A stretch of DNA of 64,000 bases from Alphaproteobacteria bacterium bin52 (GCA_002238645.1 MPMT01000019.1:1-64000), one strand, 5' to 3'. Shown: positions 8,063 to 18,160, counted from the first letter of the stretch. The notes: generated by a model from the letters alone, not told the origin. Numbers and translations: made by a program.

Positions 8063-9853
8063 ATGACGAGCCGCCGGGACCTGCCGATCACGGCGATCCT
8101 CATGCTCGGTGTCGGCGGCATCGTGCTCACCGCGCTCGCCTCGATCTACCTGCTCGGTCTCCTGGTCGCGATACGCAACACCACCGACCTGACCACGCTG
8201 CGCGCCGAGCGCAGTCTCGATGGCCTGACCCGGGCCATCCGCCTGCACGTCGCACCGGCGGAAGCCCACGCGAGGCACGCCGCGGGCCTGGTCGCAGGGC
8301 TTGACGGAGATCCCGGACCGGATGCGATCGACCGGCTGCACACCACCATGGCACTGATCCCGCACCTGCGACACGCCGGGTTTCTGGGGGTGGATGGCAC
8401 CTATCTGCGATACGGCAGGTCCGGCCGCTACGAGCTGTCCACCTGGACCGGGGACGAGGGGGTTGCACGCCTGTTCGCCACCATGGCGCCGGACGCGGAT
8501 GCCCTCTGGCTCGATCCGGCCTACCTTTCCTCGATCCGCCGGACCGTCATTCCGGTGGTGGTCCCTGTCAGCCGCAACGGACGGCTGGTCGGTGTGACGG
8601 CGGCGGGGGTGACCCTGCGCGAACTGTCCCGGTTCGTCTACGACCTCGCACCGGAAGCGTCGGGAACCGCCTTCATCCTGCGTGGAACAAGCCAGGTCAT
8701 CGCCCACCCGAATCTGCTCGGCATTCCGATCGAGAACCATATCGGCCCCGACCGGCCTCTGCCCGACCTCGCGGTGCTTGACGATCCGATCCTGCAGGCC
8801 TTTGCGGACAGCGAAAGCCGCGCGCCGTGGGTGATCGGAGCCGGCCAGCGTGCCAATGCCCGCTTCATCACCTCCGAACGGGGCGAGGACCACATCCTGC
8901 TGTGGGAGGAACTCGCAGACTATGACAGCGTTCCCTGGATGGTCGGGTTCCACGCTCCGGCCGGCGCGCTCGAGGGTGCGAATGTCTGGACAAGGCTGAT
9001 CGGGGCCGCAACAGTGGGGCTGGTGCTGGTCGCGCTTGCGCTCGCAGCCCTGTTCCTGCTGGGCCGCTACATCCGCCGGCCGGTGCGCGAGCTTGCCCGG
9101 CTGTCGTTGCAGGTCCGTGACCTCGACTTCTCCAGCGCTCCGACAGCGCGTGCCTCGCTGGTGCGCGAGTTCAACGAGGCCAGTGACGCCTTTGCCCGGA
9201 TGCTCGAAGGGCTGACGCTGTTCGCAACCTTCGTGCCGAGAGCGCTGGTGCTCAGGCTGATGCGGTCGGGCACCGGTGTCGAGCTTTCGGAACAGCGCGT
9301 GGTGACGGTGATGTTTACCGATATTGCCGGGTTCACGGGCATGTCCGAACGACTGTCGGCCGGCGAGGTGGCCGGAGTGCTGAACCGGCACTTCGCGCTG
9401 CTCAACCACGGGATCGAGCACGAGGGCGGCACCGTCGACAAGTACATCGGCGACAGCATGATGGCGTTCTGGGGGGCGCCGGAGGACCAGGACGACCACG
9501 CCGCCCGCGGGTGCCGGGCGGTCCGGGCCATCGCCGATGCGGTCCGGGCCGACAACCTCGAGCGCCGGGAACGCGGCGACGAGGCGTTGCGCCTGCGCAT
9601 CGGCGTTCACAGCGGCCCGGTGATCGCCGGCACCATCGGCGCTCCCGGCCGTGTCAACTACACGCTTGTCGGCGATACAGTAAACGTCGCAAACCGTATC
9701 GAACAGCTCGGCAAGGACATCGCGCCGGAAGACGATGTGGTGGTGCTGGCAAGCGGCGAGACCATCGCAGCCGCCGGACTCGACGCCCCCGAGGTCGGCG
9801 CCTTCGACATTCGCGGACGCGCCGGCCGGATCACGGTCTTCAGGCTGGCGTGA
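8063..9853 (+). CDS. Membrane-bound class III adenylate cyclase
   Basis: A 596-residue signalling protein that probably makes cyclic AMP. The ATG at 8063 has ggag upstream; earlier in-frame codons give non-protein-like sequence. A first membrane helix (about residues 10-35) and a second (about 315-340) enclose an extracytoplasmic sensor domain of the Cache type. A HAMP linker (GRYIRRPVRELARLSLQ) leads to the cyclase domain (about 410-590). Catalytic features are metal-binding Asp in MFTDIAGFTGMSE and in YIGDSMMAFWG, the adenine-selecting Lys in VDKYIGD, and VGDTVNVANRIE with its Asn and Arg. These favour ATP over GTP. It stands alone, 6 bp from the convergent acyl-CoA ligase gene. The ligand is unknown. 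Confidence 0.9.
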   Translation: MTSRRDLPITAILMLGVGGIVLTALASIYLLGLLVAIRNTTDLTTLRAERSLDGLTRAIRLHVAPAEAHARHAAGLVAGLDGDPGPDAIDRLHTTMALIPHLRHAGFLGVDGTYLRYGRSGRYELSTWTGDEGVARLFATMAPDADALWLDPAYLSSIRRTVIPVVVPVSRNGRLVGVTAAGVTLRELSRFVYDLAPEASGTAFILRGTSQVIAHPNLLGIPIENHIGPDRPLPDLAVLDDPILQAFADSESRAPWVIGAGQRANARFITSERGEDHILLWEELADYDSVPWMVGFHAPAGALEGANVWTRLIGAATVGLVLVALALAALFLLGRYIRRPVRELARLSLQVRDLDFSSAPTARASLVREFNEASDAFARMLEGLTLFATFVPRALVLRLMRSGTGVELSEQRVVTVMFTDIAGFTGMSERLSAGEVAGVLNRHFALLNHGIEHEGGTVDKYIGDSMMAFWGAPEDQDDHAARGCRAVRAIADAVRADNLERRERGDEALRLRIGVHSGPVIAGTIGAPGRVNYTLVGDTVNVANRIEQLGKDIAPEDDVVVLASGETIAAAGLDAPEVGAFDIRGRAGRITVFRLA

Positions 9854-9859
9854 GCAACG

Positions 9860-11476
9860 TCACAGCTCCCTGGCCTGCTCGCGCAGCACGAATTTCTGGA
9901 TCTTGCCGGTCGATGTTTTCGGCAGGTCGCAGAACACGATGGTTCCCGGCACCTTGTAGTGCGCGAGGGCGTCGCGGCACCAGGCGATCACCTCCGCCTC
10001 GGTCAGCCCGTCATGGCCGGGCGCCCGGGCGATGAATGCGCATGGTGTCTCACCCCACTTCTCGTGCGGCTGGGCAACGACCGCCGCTTCCATGATCGCC
10101 GGGTGCCGGTAGAGCGCTTCCTCGACCTCGAGCGAGGAAATGTTCTCGCCGCCGGAGATGATGATGTCCTTGGACCGGTCCTTGACCTCGGCGTAGCCGT
10201 CCGGGTGCATGACCGCGAGATCACCGCTGTGAAACCAGCCGTGGGCGAACGCCTCGGCGGTGGCGTCGGGGTTGCGGTGGTACCCCTTCATCACGGTGTT
10301 GCCGCGCATCCAGATCTCGCCCATGGTCTCGCCGTCGGCGGGCACGTCGCGGCCGGTCGCGGGATCGACCACCCGGAACCCTTCCAGTGTCGGGTACCCG
10401 ACGCCCTGGCGCGCCATGCGCGTCGCCTTCTCGTCAAGCTCCAGCCCTTCCCATTCCGGCGGCCAGGCGCAGATGCCGGACGGGCCGTAGGTCTCGGTCA
10501 GGCCGTAGAGATGCGTGACCCGGAAACCCATGCGTTCCATGCCGGCAATCACCGCGCTGGGTGGTGCAGCGCCACCTGTCGCAATCTCGATGCGATGCGC
10601 GAACTGCCGTCGCACCCCGGCGGGAGCGTGGATCAGCAGGTTGAGCACGATCGGCGCAGCGCACATGTGCGAAACCCGGTGCTCGCCGATCAGCCGGAAA
10701 ATCGGCGCGGGATCGACCGCGCGCAGGCAGACGTGGGTTCCGCCGACCGCGGTCACGCCCCAGGTGAAGGTCCAGCCGTTGCAGTGGAACATCGGCAGGG
10801 TCCACAGGTAACGCGTGTGCGAGTCGAGGCCGAATGCGATGGCATTGCCCATGGCGTTGAGGAACGCGCCGCGATGGTTGAACACGACCCCCTTGGGGTT
10901 TCCGGTCGTTCCAGAGGTGTAGTTGACCGCCATGGACTCCCACTCGTTCGCGGGCCGGGGCCAGTCGGGATCGGCGTCACCCTCAGCGAGAAAAGACTCG
11001 TAGTCGACTTCGCCGATCAGATCACCTGACGCGGCCAGCTCATCATCGATCCCGACCACGGCCGGAGGGGTGTCCATGCGCGAGAGCGCGTCCTCCGTCA
11101 GCGCCGAGAACTCCCGGTCGACCAGTACCAGCCGGGCACCGCAATGCTCGAGAATGAAGGCGATGGTCGTCGCATCGAGACGGTAGTTGAGCGCGTTCAG
11201 CACCGCGCCGGCCATGATCACGCCGTAGTGGGCCTCGAGCATCGCCGGGGTATTGGGCGCGATGATCGACACCACGTCACCCTTGCCGATACCCCGGCGC
11301 ATCAGGGCCGAGGCCATGCGCCGGGCCCGGTCACGGAAGTCACGGTAGGTCAGCCGCAAGCTGCCATGGATGACCGCGGTCTTCTCCGGCCAGGTCGCGC
11401 CTGCCCGCTCCAGAAAGTCGGCCGGAACCAGGGGAACGTGGTTGGCCGCGTTGGCACTCAGTCCGGTCTCGTCCAT
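9860..11476 (-). CDS. Acyl-CoA synthetase (AMP-dependent ligase)
   Basis: A 538-residue ANL-superfamily enzyme that activates a carboxylic acid to its CoA thioester via an acyl-adenylate. The phosphate-binding motif YTSGTTGNPKG lies at about 190. Core motifs YGLTETYGPSG, WFHSGDLAVMHPDGY and KDIIISGGENIS follow. The C-terminal catalytic lysine is in PKTSTGKIQKF. The overall sequence is closest in style to medium-chain or methylmercaptopropionate-type ligases (DmdB-like); substrate cannot be fixed from sequence. The ATG at 11476 gives a full-length N-terminus. It is a monocistronic gene convergent with the cyclase gene and separated by about 120 bp from mfd. Confidence 0.9.
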   Translation of the reverse strand: MDETGLSANAANHVPLVPADFLERAGATWPEKTAVIHGSLRLTYRDFRDRARRMASALMRRGIGKGDVVSIIAPNTPAMLEAHYGVIMAGAVLNALNYRLDATTIAFILEHCGARLVLVDREFSALTEDALSRMDTPPAVVGIDDELAASGDLIGEVDYESFLAEGDADPDWPRPANEWESMAVNYTSGTTGNPKGVVFNHRGAFLNAMGNAIAFGLDSHTRYLWTLPMFHCNGWTFTWGVTAVGGTHVCLRAVDPAPIFRLIGEHRVSHMCAAPIVLNLLIHAPAGVRRQFAHRIEIATGGAAPPSAVIAGMERMGFRVTHLYGLTETYGPSGICAWPPEWEGLELDEKATRMARQGVGYPTLEGFRVVDPATGRDVPADGETMGEIWMRGNTVMKGYHRNPDATAEAFAHGWFHSGDLAVMHPDGYAEVKDRSKDIIISGGENISSLEVEEALYRHPAIMEAAVVAQPHEKWGETPCAFIARAPGHDGLTEAEVIAWCRDALAHYKVPGTIVFCDLPKTSTGKIQKFVLREQAREL

Positions 11477-11596
11477 GCTCTATCCCGCTCCGTTGCGTCC
11501 GCTCATCCAGGATCCGGTGTCTGCACGCCGTCACTCCGCGGCCGCAGGGTCGCACGGTTTCGGGGGAGGCACAAAGACGGCATCCGTTCGCAGTTC

Positions 11597-14500
11597 CTAC
11601 TGGCCGACGAGGGCGCGCAGGTCCCGGATCACGCGCTTCACGCCGCGTACCCGCTCGTGGGGGTCGTGCCAGTTCCGACGGAACACCAGGCTGTGGTCGG
11701 GGCGCAACTGCACCGTCCCGCGCTCGCGGGTGATCAGGTCGACGAGCCCGGAGGGATTGATGTCAGCCGTCTCGCGGAACCCGACAACACCGCCTTTCGG
11801 TCCCGCATCGACCTTCTCGATCCCCGCCTTGCGGCACATGAGCCTGATGGTCATGAGTTCCATCAGGTTGGTGGTTTCCTCGGGAACCGGACCGAACCGG
11901 TCCACCAGTTCCTCGGCGAATTCGCCGAGTTCCACGTTGTCCGTCAGCCGCGAGACCCGCCGGTACAGCGCCAGGCGGGCCGACAGGTCGCGCACGTAGC
12001 TCTCCGGGATCAGCACCGGGATCCCGAGCGAGATCTGCGGCATCCAGGTCTCGAGAACCGCCGCACCCTTGTCCCTGTCCTCCCGGGCCGCCATCACGGC
12101 TTCCTGCAACAGGTGCTGGTAGAGCTCGATACCGACATCGCGGACCTGGCCGGACTGCTCCTTGCCCAGCAGGTTGCCGGCGCCCCGGATATCCATGTCG
12201 TGGCTGGCAAGGCTGAACCCGGCGCCGAGGGTGTCGAGGGTCCGCATCACCGCGAGCCGGCGGCGCGCGGTGTCGGGAAGCCTGCGGGTCCGCGACCCGG
12301 TGGTGAGGTAGGCATAGGCCCGGGTCTTCGAGCGTCCGACCCGGCCGCGAAGCTGGTAGAGCTGGGCCAGCCCGAACATTTCCGCTCGGTGCACGATGAT
12401 GGTGTTGGCACTCGGGATGTCGAGACCGGATTCGATAATGTTGGTGCACAGCAGGATGTCGGACGCCCCGTCGAGGAACCCGGTCATGACCTCCTCGAGT
12501 TCGGCCGGGCGCATCTGGCCGTGCGCCGTCGCGATCTTTGCATCGGGAACGAGCCCGACCAGCCGGTCGTACATTTCCGGCAGGTCCCTGACGCGGGGGC
12601 AGACGCAGAAGCTCTGGCCGCCGCGGTTGCGCTCGCGCTGCAGCGCCTCGCGCACCACCACCGGGTCCCAGGAGGTCACGAAGGTCCGCACCGACAGCCG
12701 GTCGACCGGCGGGGTGCCGATGATCGAGAGGTCCCGCACCCCGGTCAGCGCGAGCTGCAGGGTGCGCGGGATCGGGGTGGCGGTAAGCGTGAGCACGTGC
12801 ACGTCGCTGCGCAGTTGCTTGAGGCGCTCCTTCTGCGCAACGCCGAAGCGCTGTTCCTCGTCGACCACGAGCAGGCCGAGGTTGTCGAACCTGACCGACT
12901 TCGCCAGCACGGCGTGGGTGCCGATCACGATGGAACAGGTGCCGTTCGCGATCATGCGCCGGGTATCCGCCGCCTCCTTCGGCCTGACCAGGCGGGATAG
13001 CTGACGCACGGTGACCGGCAGGCCGGCAAACCGCTGGCTGAACAGCACGTGGTGCTGGCGGGCGAGCAGCGTCGTCGGAGCAACCACCGCCACCTGGAAC
13101 CCATCCATCACCGCAACCATGGCGGCGCGCAACGCCACCTCGGTCTTGCCGAAGCCGACGTCGCCGCAGATCAGCCGGTCCATCGGCCGGCCGCGCGAGA
13201 GGTCGTCGAGTGAATCCCCGATCGCGCGCAGCTGGTCCTCGGTCTCGTCGTGCAGGAAACCCGAACAGAACTCGTCGTAGAGCCCGGGTGGCGGCACCAT
13301 CCGGGCCAGTGACTGCACCTGGCGTTGGGCCGCGATCCTGATCAGTTCGTCGGCCATGTCCCGCAGACGGTCCATGACGCGGGACTTGCGCGCCTGCCAG
13401 GCGGCGCTGCCCAGTCGGTCGAGCTGGACCAGGCTGTCGCTCGAGCCGTAGCGCGACAGGATCTCGATGTTCTCGACCGGAACGTACAGCCGGTCGTCGT
13501 CGGCGTAGAGCAGTTTCAGGCAGTCGTGGGCGGCACCGCCGAGATCGAGGGTCTCCAGTCCCTCGTAGCGCGCGACACCGTAGTCCGCGTGCACCACGTG
13601 ATCGCCTTCCGACAGCGCCGCGGCGTCGCGCAGGAAGTCCTCGCCCGCCCGCCGGCGCCGGCGCGCCGGGCGCGACTGTCGCTCGCCCAGGACATCGGTC
13701 TCGGTGATGTAGAGGGTTCCCTCGGCCCGGAACCCGTTTTCGAACGGCAGCACCGCCACCCCGACCACGTGGGCAGCGAGGCCTTCGAACTCCGCGGCGT
13801 TTCCAACCTGCTCGACGTCGGTCACCCCGGCCTCGCGGACCAGCGAGGTAATACGCGCGCACGACCCGTCCGAGTGCCCGGTCAGCAGCACCCGCTCGCC
13901 TGCGTCGAGCGCGGCATGGACCGCCTCGACTGCCTCGGCCTGGAGCGCGCGATCGGGGTTGACCCGGGCTTCGACGAGGTTCACGCCAGCCTGTGCGCCA
14001 GCATGCAATACCTCGAACGCGTCCACCGGCGGCAGCTCTCCGGGGCCGCAGAACCGGTAGACCTTCCTCTCCGCGACCATGTCCTGCCATTCGGCCGGGT
14101 CGACATGCAGCAGTCCGGGCGGCAGCGGACGGTAGATGGCGGCGTCGCCGGTGGCGCGTTCGTGCGCGACCCTGCGGGTCTCGTAGTACTCCGCGATCAT
14201 CTCGAACCGGGTCGAGAGCACGTCTCCGGCGTGGTTGTCGAACGCCACGCACGCATCCCCGACATGGTCGAACACGGTCTCCAGCGCCTCGTGGAACAGC
14301 GGCAGCCAGTGCTCCACGCCCTGGTGGCGTCGACCCTCGCTGACCGCCTGGTAGAGCGGGTCATCACTGACCTGTGCGCCGAAGTGCCCTCGATAGCCGG
14401 TCCGGAACCGCTGGATGCCTTCCCTGGTCAGCAGCAGTTCCGAGGCCGGGGAGAGGGAGAGTGCCTCCAGCGTTCCTGTGGACTTCTGGCTCATCGGATC

Positions 14501-15094
14501 GAACTCGCGGATTTCCTCGATCTCGTCGCCGAAGAAGTCGAGGCGCAGCGGATCGGTGCTGCCCGAGGGAAACAGGTCCACCAGTCCACCGCGGATCGCG
14601 TACTCGCCGGGTTCGCGCACGGTCCCGGTCCGCTGATAGCCGTTGTTCTCGAGGAAGGCCTGGACCTGTTCAATCGGACAGCTGGCTCCGACCCGCACCT
14701 GCAGCGACGATCCGGCAAAGAAGCTCCCGGGAGGAACCCGCTGGAGTACCGCGTTGGCCGTCGTCAGCACCACGAGCGGTCGGGCAACCGGCCAGGCGGC
14801 GAGCCGGGCGAGGCTGTCCACGCGCTGGCTGACGACAAATCCGTCCGGCGACGACCGGTCGTAGGGCAGGCAGTCCCAGGCCGGGATCCGCAGGACCTCG
14901 AGGTCGGGAGCAAAATAGGCAAGCGCGCGGGCAAGGCTGTCGAGACGGGCATCATCGCGGCAGACGTGGAGCACCCGGGTGTGGTCGCCGGCGAGCCGCG
15001 CCAGCACGCGCGCGTCCCAGCCTTCCGGCACCTCCCCCACCAGTGTCGGGGCGGATCCGTAGTGATTGACCGGAACCTGGCTGCTGTCAGGCAT
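11597..15094 (-). CDS. mfd: Transcription-repair coupling factor Mfd
   Basis: A 1,165-residue DNA translocase that pushes stalled RNA polymerase off DNA and recruits UvrA for strand-specific repair. The N-terminal UvrB-like region includes the segment around PDLEVLRIPAWDCLPYDRSS. The RNA-polymerase interaction domain is near residues 480-560 (GDHVVHADYGVARYEGLE). The helicase core has Walker A GDVGFGKTEVAL at about 643 and VVDEEQRFGVAQKERLK. The TRCF domain is at the C-terminus. Length is normal. The start overlaps the end of sdhE by 8 bp. The DUF502-sdhE-mfd order is common in alphaproteobacteria. Confidence 0.98.
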   Translation of the reverse strand: MPDSSQVPVNHYGSAPTLVGEVPEGWDARVLARLAGDHTRVLHVCRDDARLDSLARALAYFAPDLEVLRIPAWDCLPYDRSSPDGFVVSQRVDSLARLAAWPVARPLVVLTTANAVLQRVPPGSFFAGSSLQVRVGASCPIEQVQAFLENNGYQRTGTVREPGEYAIRGGLVDLFPSGSTDPLRLDFFGDEIEEIREFDPMSQKSTGTLEALSLSPASELLLTREGIQRFRTGYRGHFGAQVSDDPLYQAVSEGRRHQGVEHWLPLFHEALETVFDHVGDACVAFDNHAGDVLSTRFEMIAEYYETRRVAHERATGDAAIYRPLPPGLLHVDPAEWQDMVAERKVYRFCGPGELPPVDAFEVLHAGAQAGVNLVEARVNPDRALQAEAVEAVHAALDAGERVLLTGHSDGSCARITSLVREAGVTDVEQVGNAAEFEGLAAHVVGVAVLPFENGFRAEGTLYITETDVLGERQSRPARRRRRAGEDFLRDAAALSEGDHVVHADYGVARYEGLETLDLGGAAHDCLKLLYADDDRLYVPVENIEILSRYGSSDSLVQLDRLGSAAWQARKSRVMDRLRDMADELIRIAAQRQVQSLARMVPPPGLYDEFCSGFLHDETEDQLRAIGDSLDDLSRGRPMDRLICGDVGFGKTEVALRAAMVAVMDGFQVAVVAPTTLLARQHHVLFSQRFAGLPVTVRQLSRLVRPKEAADTRRMIANGTCSIVIGTHAVLAKSVRFDNLGLLVVDEEQRFGVAQKERLKQLRSDVHVLTLTATPIPRTLQLALTGVRDLSIIGTPPVDRLSVRTFVTSWDPVVVREALQRERNRGGQSFCVCPRVRDLPEMYDRLVGLVPDAKIATAHGQMRPAELEEVMTGFLDGASDILLCTNIIESGLDIPSANTIIVHRAEMFGLAQLYQLRGRVGRSKTRAYAYLTTGSRTRRLPDTARRRLAVMRTLDTLGAGFSLASHDMDIRGAGNLLGKEQSGQVRDVGIELYQHLLQEAVMAAREDRDKGAAVLETWMPQISLGIPVLIPESYVRDLSARLALYRRVSRLTDNVELGEFAEELVDRFGPVPEETTNLMELMTIRLMCRKAGIEKVDAGPKGGVVGFRETADINPSGLVDLITRERGTVQLRPDHSLVFRRNWHDPHERVRGVKRVIRDLRALVGQ

Positions 15095-15353
15095 GGTGGA
15101 AGGACCGGATCATGTGCAGCACATCGGTATCGTAAGCCGGCGGCGGCACCTCCATCCCGGTGATCCAGGTGTAGAGTCGGGGGTCCTCGATCGCGAGCAG
15201 GGCCTCGTAGGCGTCGAGCTGGTCGGGTCCCAGGCCGGCAAGCCGTGCCCGCGCGAACCGGCTGAGCAGCAGGTCGGTCTCCCGGGTTCCGGTGTACAGG
15301 CTGCGGTACAGCAGTTTCCTGCGGCGTTCCGCCAGGGCCGGGCTGTCGGGCAT
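15087..15353 (-). CDS. sdhE: FAD assembly factor SdhE
   Basis: An 88-residue SdhE/DUF339 protein that assists covalent flavinylation of the succinate dehydrogenase flavoprotein. The family signature RRKLLYRSLYTGTRETDLLL contains the RG-type region (here TGTRE). The C-terminal helix region reads DPRLYTWITG. Length matches the family. Its last codons overlap the mfd start by 8 bp, so the two are translated from one message. Confidence 0.95.
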   Translation of the reverse strand: MPDSPALAERRRKLLYRSLYTGTRETDLLLSRFARARLAGLGPDQLDAYEALLAIEDPRLYTWITGMEVPPPAYDTDVLHMIRSFHHA

Positions 15354-15408
15354 GAACTGTCTCCGCCGGCGCCGCGCGAGGCGCCGCGCACAGTGCCGGT
15401 GCAGTGGT

Positions 15409-16191
15409 TCAGGGGGATCTCTTCCGGCCGGGTTTCAGGACTGTCGCCGGCGCATTGTCGCGCTCCGCGAGCGTCTGTTTGCCGGCCAGGATCTGCGGGA
15501 CCGCCCGAATCTCGTCGCTCCTGCCGTCGGGTGGCGCGACGATCCCGGTCGATACCAGCATCTTGAACCCTTCTTCCGACGACATGTCGAGGTAGTGGAG
15601 GTCGCGTTCGGGGACAAACAGCAGGAATCCCGATGTCGGGTTCGGCGTGGTGGGGACGAAGACATTGACCATCTCGGTGTCGATCGCGTTCTGCACCTCG
15701 CCCTCCGTATGACCGGTGACGAAGCCCATCGTCCAGATGCCGCGCCGGGGATACTCGAGGAGCACGACATAGCGGAATGCATCGGCGTTCTGCGCAAGGA
15801 TGGTCTCCATGATCTGCTTGACCGCGCCGTAGATGCTACGCACGATCGGCATGCTCGCCATGAACTGCTCGCTCAGGCGAACCAGCCAGCGCCCCACCAG
15901 GCCGGCAGTCAGCCAGCCGACGAGTGTCAGCACGACCACTGCAAGGATCAGGCCGAGGCCGGGCAAGGGGATCGGGAGATAGGATTCCGGATTGTAGCGC
16001 GGCGGGATCAGCGGCACGACCTGGCTGTCGAAGAAGGTAATGATCCCCCAGGTCAGCCACAGGGTAATGCCGATCGGCGCAGTAATCAGGATCCCGGCAA
16101 GCAGGTAGCTGCGCAGACGAAAGATAAGGGGCCGCCGCCGCCCGAGCGGCGGTGCGTTGCGCCGTCTGCGAGTCCTCCGTGCCCCTGGCAC
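15409..16191 (-). CDS. DUF502 inner-membrane protein
   Basis: A 260-residue protein of family DUF502, function unknown. A basic N-terminus precedes two membrane helices (LLAGILITAPIGITLWLTWG, about 27-46, and GLGLILAVVVLTLVGWL, about 78-95). A soluble C-terminal part follows with the typical VNVFVPTTPNPTSGFLLFVP block. The frame is open to 17022, but that upstream part is oxygenase debris in another gene's frame. The GTG at 16191 is chosen because ggaggaaag precedes it closely and the length then fits the family. It lies 55 bp upstream of sdhE, probably in one operon with it and mfd. Confidence 0.88.
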   Translation of the reverse strand: MPGARRTRRRRNAPPLGRRRPLIFRLRSYLLAGILITAPIGITLWLTWGIITFFDSQVVPLIPPRYNPESYLPIPLPGLGLILAVVVLTLVGWLTAGLVGRWLVRLSEQFMASMPIVRSIYGAVKQIMETILAQNADAFRYVVLLEYPRRGIWTMGFVTGHTEGEVQNAIDTEMVNVFVPTTPNPTSGFLLFVPERDLHYLDMSSEEGFKMLVSTGIVAPPDGRSDEIRAVPQILAGKQTLAERDNAPATVLKPGRKRSP

Positions 16192-16302
16192 CCTTTCCTC
16201 CCGACCGCGGCCCGCAACCACCACGCCGGATGGTCGTGCACTTTCTAGTGTACGCGTTCGCGAGCCGGAAATCGAGAACCGGAGTCTGCCGCGCCCGGCC
16301 CG

Positions 16303-16945
16303 GGAGTCGACCCGGCGCCGCATCTTCTCGCGCATGTGGTCTCCGGCGCGGATCGTCGGACACCGCGCGGGGCGCCTGTCGCCGCAGCTGGTCTCGATGC
16401 AGCTGGTCTCGGCGTCGTGGTTCGGGTGCAGGAAGGAGCCGATCGACTGCCGCCTGCCGTCGCGGCGCCGGTCCGCCGGAAGATTGATCACCCGGTGCAG
16501 GCTGGACTTCCAGCGATCGTTGGTCCAGCGCCGCATCATGTCGCCGAGATTGACCACCGGCTGGCCGGGACGTGCGGCCACGTCCTGCCAGGTCCCGTCC
16601 GGCACCATGACCAGCAATCCGCCGGGAGCGTCGTTGAAGGCAAGGATGGTCTGGCCGGCGACGTCCCTGCCGGTGCCGCAGCGGATCACCGTCTGGCGCC
16701 GGGCAGAGGTTCGCCGGACAGGTGTTGAAGTGGTTGTCGATCCTGTCATCGAGGCAGTCGACCGGCAGGGCCACGGCAAGGATCCGCATCGATTCCCAGG
16801 CCGGCGCCTCGAAGACGGTGTCGTACTCCGTGAAGACCCCGCGACAGTCGGCTGGCTGCCGCGGCCAGACGGTCGCGACGCAGACCGGACCGGCCTCGGA
16901 TATGCCGGCGAAGAGGCCGGACCGCCGGAATCGGGATCGCGCCAT
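16303..16945 (-). pseudogene. Wrecked 2OG-Fe(II) oxygenase (isopenicillin N synthase-like) gene
   Basis: Two frames carry matching pieces of one oxygenase. About 16688-16870 reads CRGVFTEYDTVFEAPAWESM, then LDDRIDNHFNTCPANLCPA. About 16305-16650 reads TILAFNDAPGGLLVMVPDGT, then NLGDMMRRWTNDRWKSSLHR and RRQSIGSFLHPNHDAETSC. The shift falls at about 16670, exactly where the iron-binding HxD motif belongs, and that motif is absent. The distal iron His survives in SSLHRVIN. No clear N-terminal third is recognisable. The gene is dead and its 3' end runs into the upstream region of the DUF502 gene. Confidence 0.8.
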
Positions 16946-17092
16946 GCGCCGGGTCCGCCGGTCCCGTCTGCCGTGGGATCGAGCGCACCCCTCCCGGGGA
17001 TCCAGCCGATGGGTGCACCCATGTGAACAGGTCCGGCGGGGACTGCGGGGTCACTGCCACTGCCCCCGTGAGAACGGCACCCGCCTTACGGG

Positions 17093-18160
17093 TCAGTCCC
17101 CGGGGTCCCGCGAGGCAGGGGCTCGGGCCCCGGTGCCGGCGGGCCAGGTGTCGCTCAGCCGATAGCCTTCCGGCCACGGATCACGTGGATCGAGACAGAG
17201 CTGGGTCGTCCCGGTTAGCCAGGCACGGCCCGCGACCGACGGGACAATGGCCGGCCGACCGCCCACCGTCACCTCCTCCTCCACACGGCAGTCGAACACG
17301 GACCCGATGATCGACACCCCGCGAAAGCGCTCGCCAACCGCGAGCTGCCCCCGCGCGTGCAGGACCGCCATCCGCGCGGAACATCCGGTACCTGTCGGGC
17401 TCCGATCGATCTTCCCGGGCCGGATGACCACGGCATTGCGGCCGGTCGGGATACCGTCGACGTCGCGGACCGGGGCCGCGAACTGGCAGAACGAGATGTG
17501 CTGCCAGTCGGGGTTCTGGGGGTGGACGAAACCGAGTTGCTCGTTCGCCGCCCGGGTGATGCGGATGCCGGCATCAACGATGTCCCGCGCCTCGTCGGGG
17601 TTCAGGGTGAAACCGAGCGCGTCGGAGTCGACCAGGACGAAACTGTCGCCGCCGTAGGCGGTGTCCACCGTGAGCGTTCCCAACCCCTCGACTTCGAGTG
17701 CGGCTCCGAGCCGTGCCGCGAATGACGGCAGGTTGTGCACGCGGACGAGGTCGACGCGGCCATCCGAGCACGCGGCGTGCACGCGGATCAGCCCGCCGGG
17801 GGCCTCCAGGACCATCACCGTTTCAGGCTCGGTCATCGGCAGAATGCCGGTCTCCAGCAGCACCGTCGCGACACACAGGCTGTTCGACCCCGACATCGGC
17901 GGCGTGTCCTCGGGTTCCATGATGATGAAACCCATGGCGGCGCGCGCATCCTTCGGCGGCACCAGCAGGTTGACGTGGCGAAAGACGCCGCCGCGCGGCT
18001 CGTTCAGTACGAACCGGCGCAGCGACTGGTCGTGGGCGATGAACCGGGACTGTTCCCACAGCGTGTCTCCGGGCGGCGGGGCGACGCCACCAACAATGAC
18101 GTCGCCGACCTCGCCTTCCGCATGGCAGCCGACGATGTGCACCAGGCGTTGCGATCGCAT
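17093..18160 (-). CDS. Proline racemase-family enzyme, Ser/Cys type
   Basis: A 355-residue member of the proline racemase superfamily, which acts on proline or hydroxyproline through a pair of active-site residues. The first position is Ser in [11 protein letters not shown] (about 90); the second keeps Cys in [14 protein letters not shown]. The Ser/Cys pair has been described among 4-hydroxyproline 2-epimerases, whereas Cys/Thr marks 3-hydroxyproline dehydratases. An epimerase is therefore likelier than a dehydratase, but the substrate is not proven. The ATG at 18160 has aagggga upstream. No hydroxyproline catabolic genes are adjacent. Confidence 0.85.
   Translation of the reverse strand: MRSQRLVHIVGCHAEGEVGDVIVGGVAPPPGDTLWEQSRFIAHDQSLRRFVLNEPRGGVFRHVNLLVPPKDARAAMGFIIMEPEDTPPMSGSNSLCVATVLLETGILPMTEPETVMVLEAPGGLIRVHAACSDGRVDLVRVHNLPSFAARLGAALEVEGLGTLTVDTAYGGDSFVLVDSDALGFTLNPDEARDIVDAGIRITRAANEQLGFVHPQNPDWQHISFCQFAAPVRDVDGIPTGRNAVVIRPGKIDRSPTGTGCSARMAVLHARGQLAVGERFRGVSIIGSVFDCRVEEEVTVGGRPAIVPSVAGRAWLTGTTQLCLDPRDPWPEGYRLSDTWPAGTGARAPASRDPGD

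Noticed and set aside
7856-9610. Minus-strand 584-codon frame over the cyclase gene
   Set aside because: Antisense shadow; the plus-strand frame has a complete sensor-HAMP-cyclase architecture.
11144-13000. Plus-strand 618-codon frame over mfd
   Set aside because: Antisense shadow of mfd, caused by high GC and third-position bias.
15409-17022. A 537-residue membrane oxygenase fusion
   Set aside because: The long frame joins oxygenase debris to a DUF502 gene by chance; the DUF502 part has its own GTG start with a strong ribosome-binding site and normal length.
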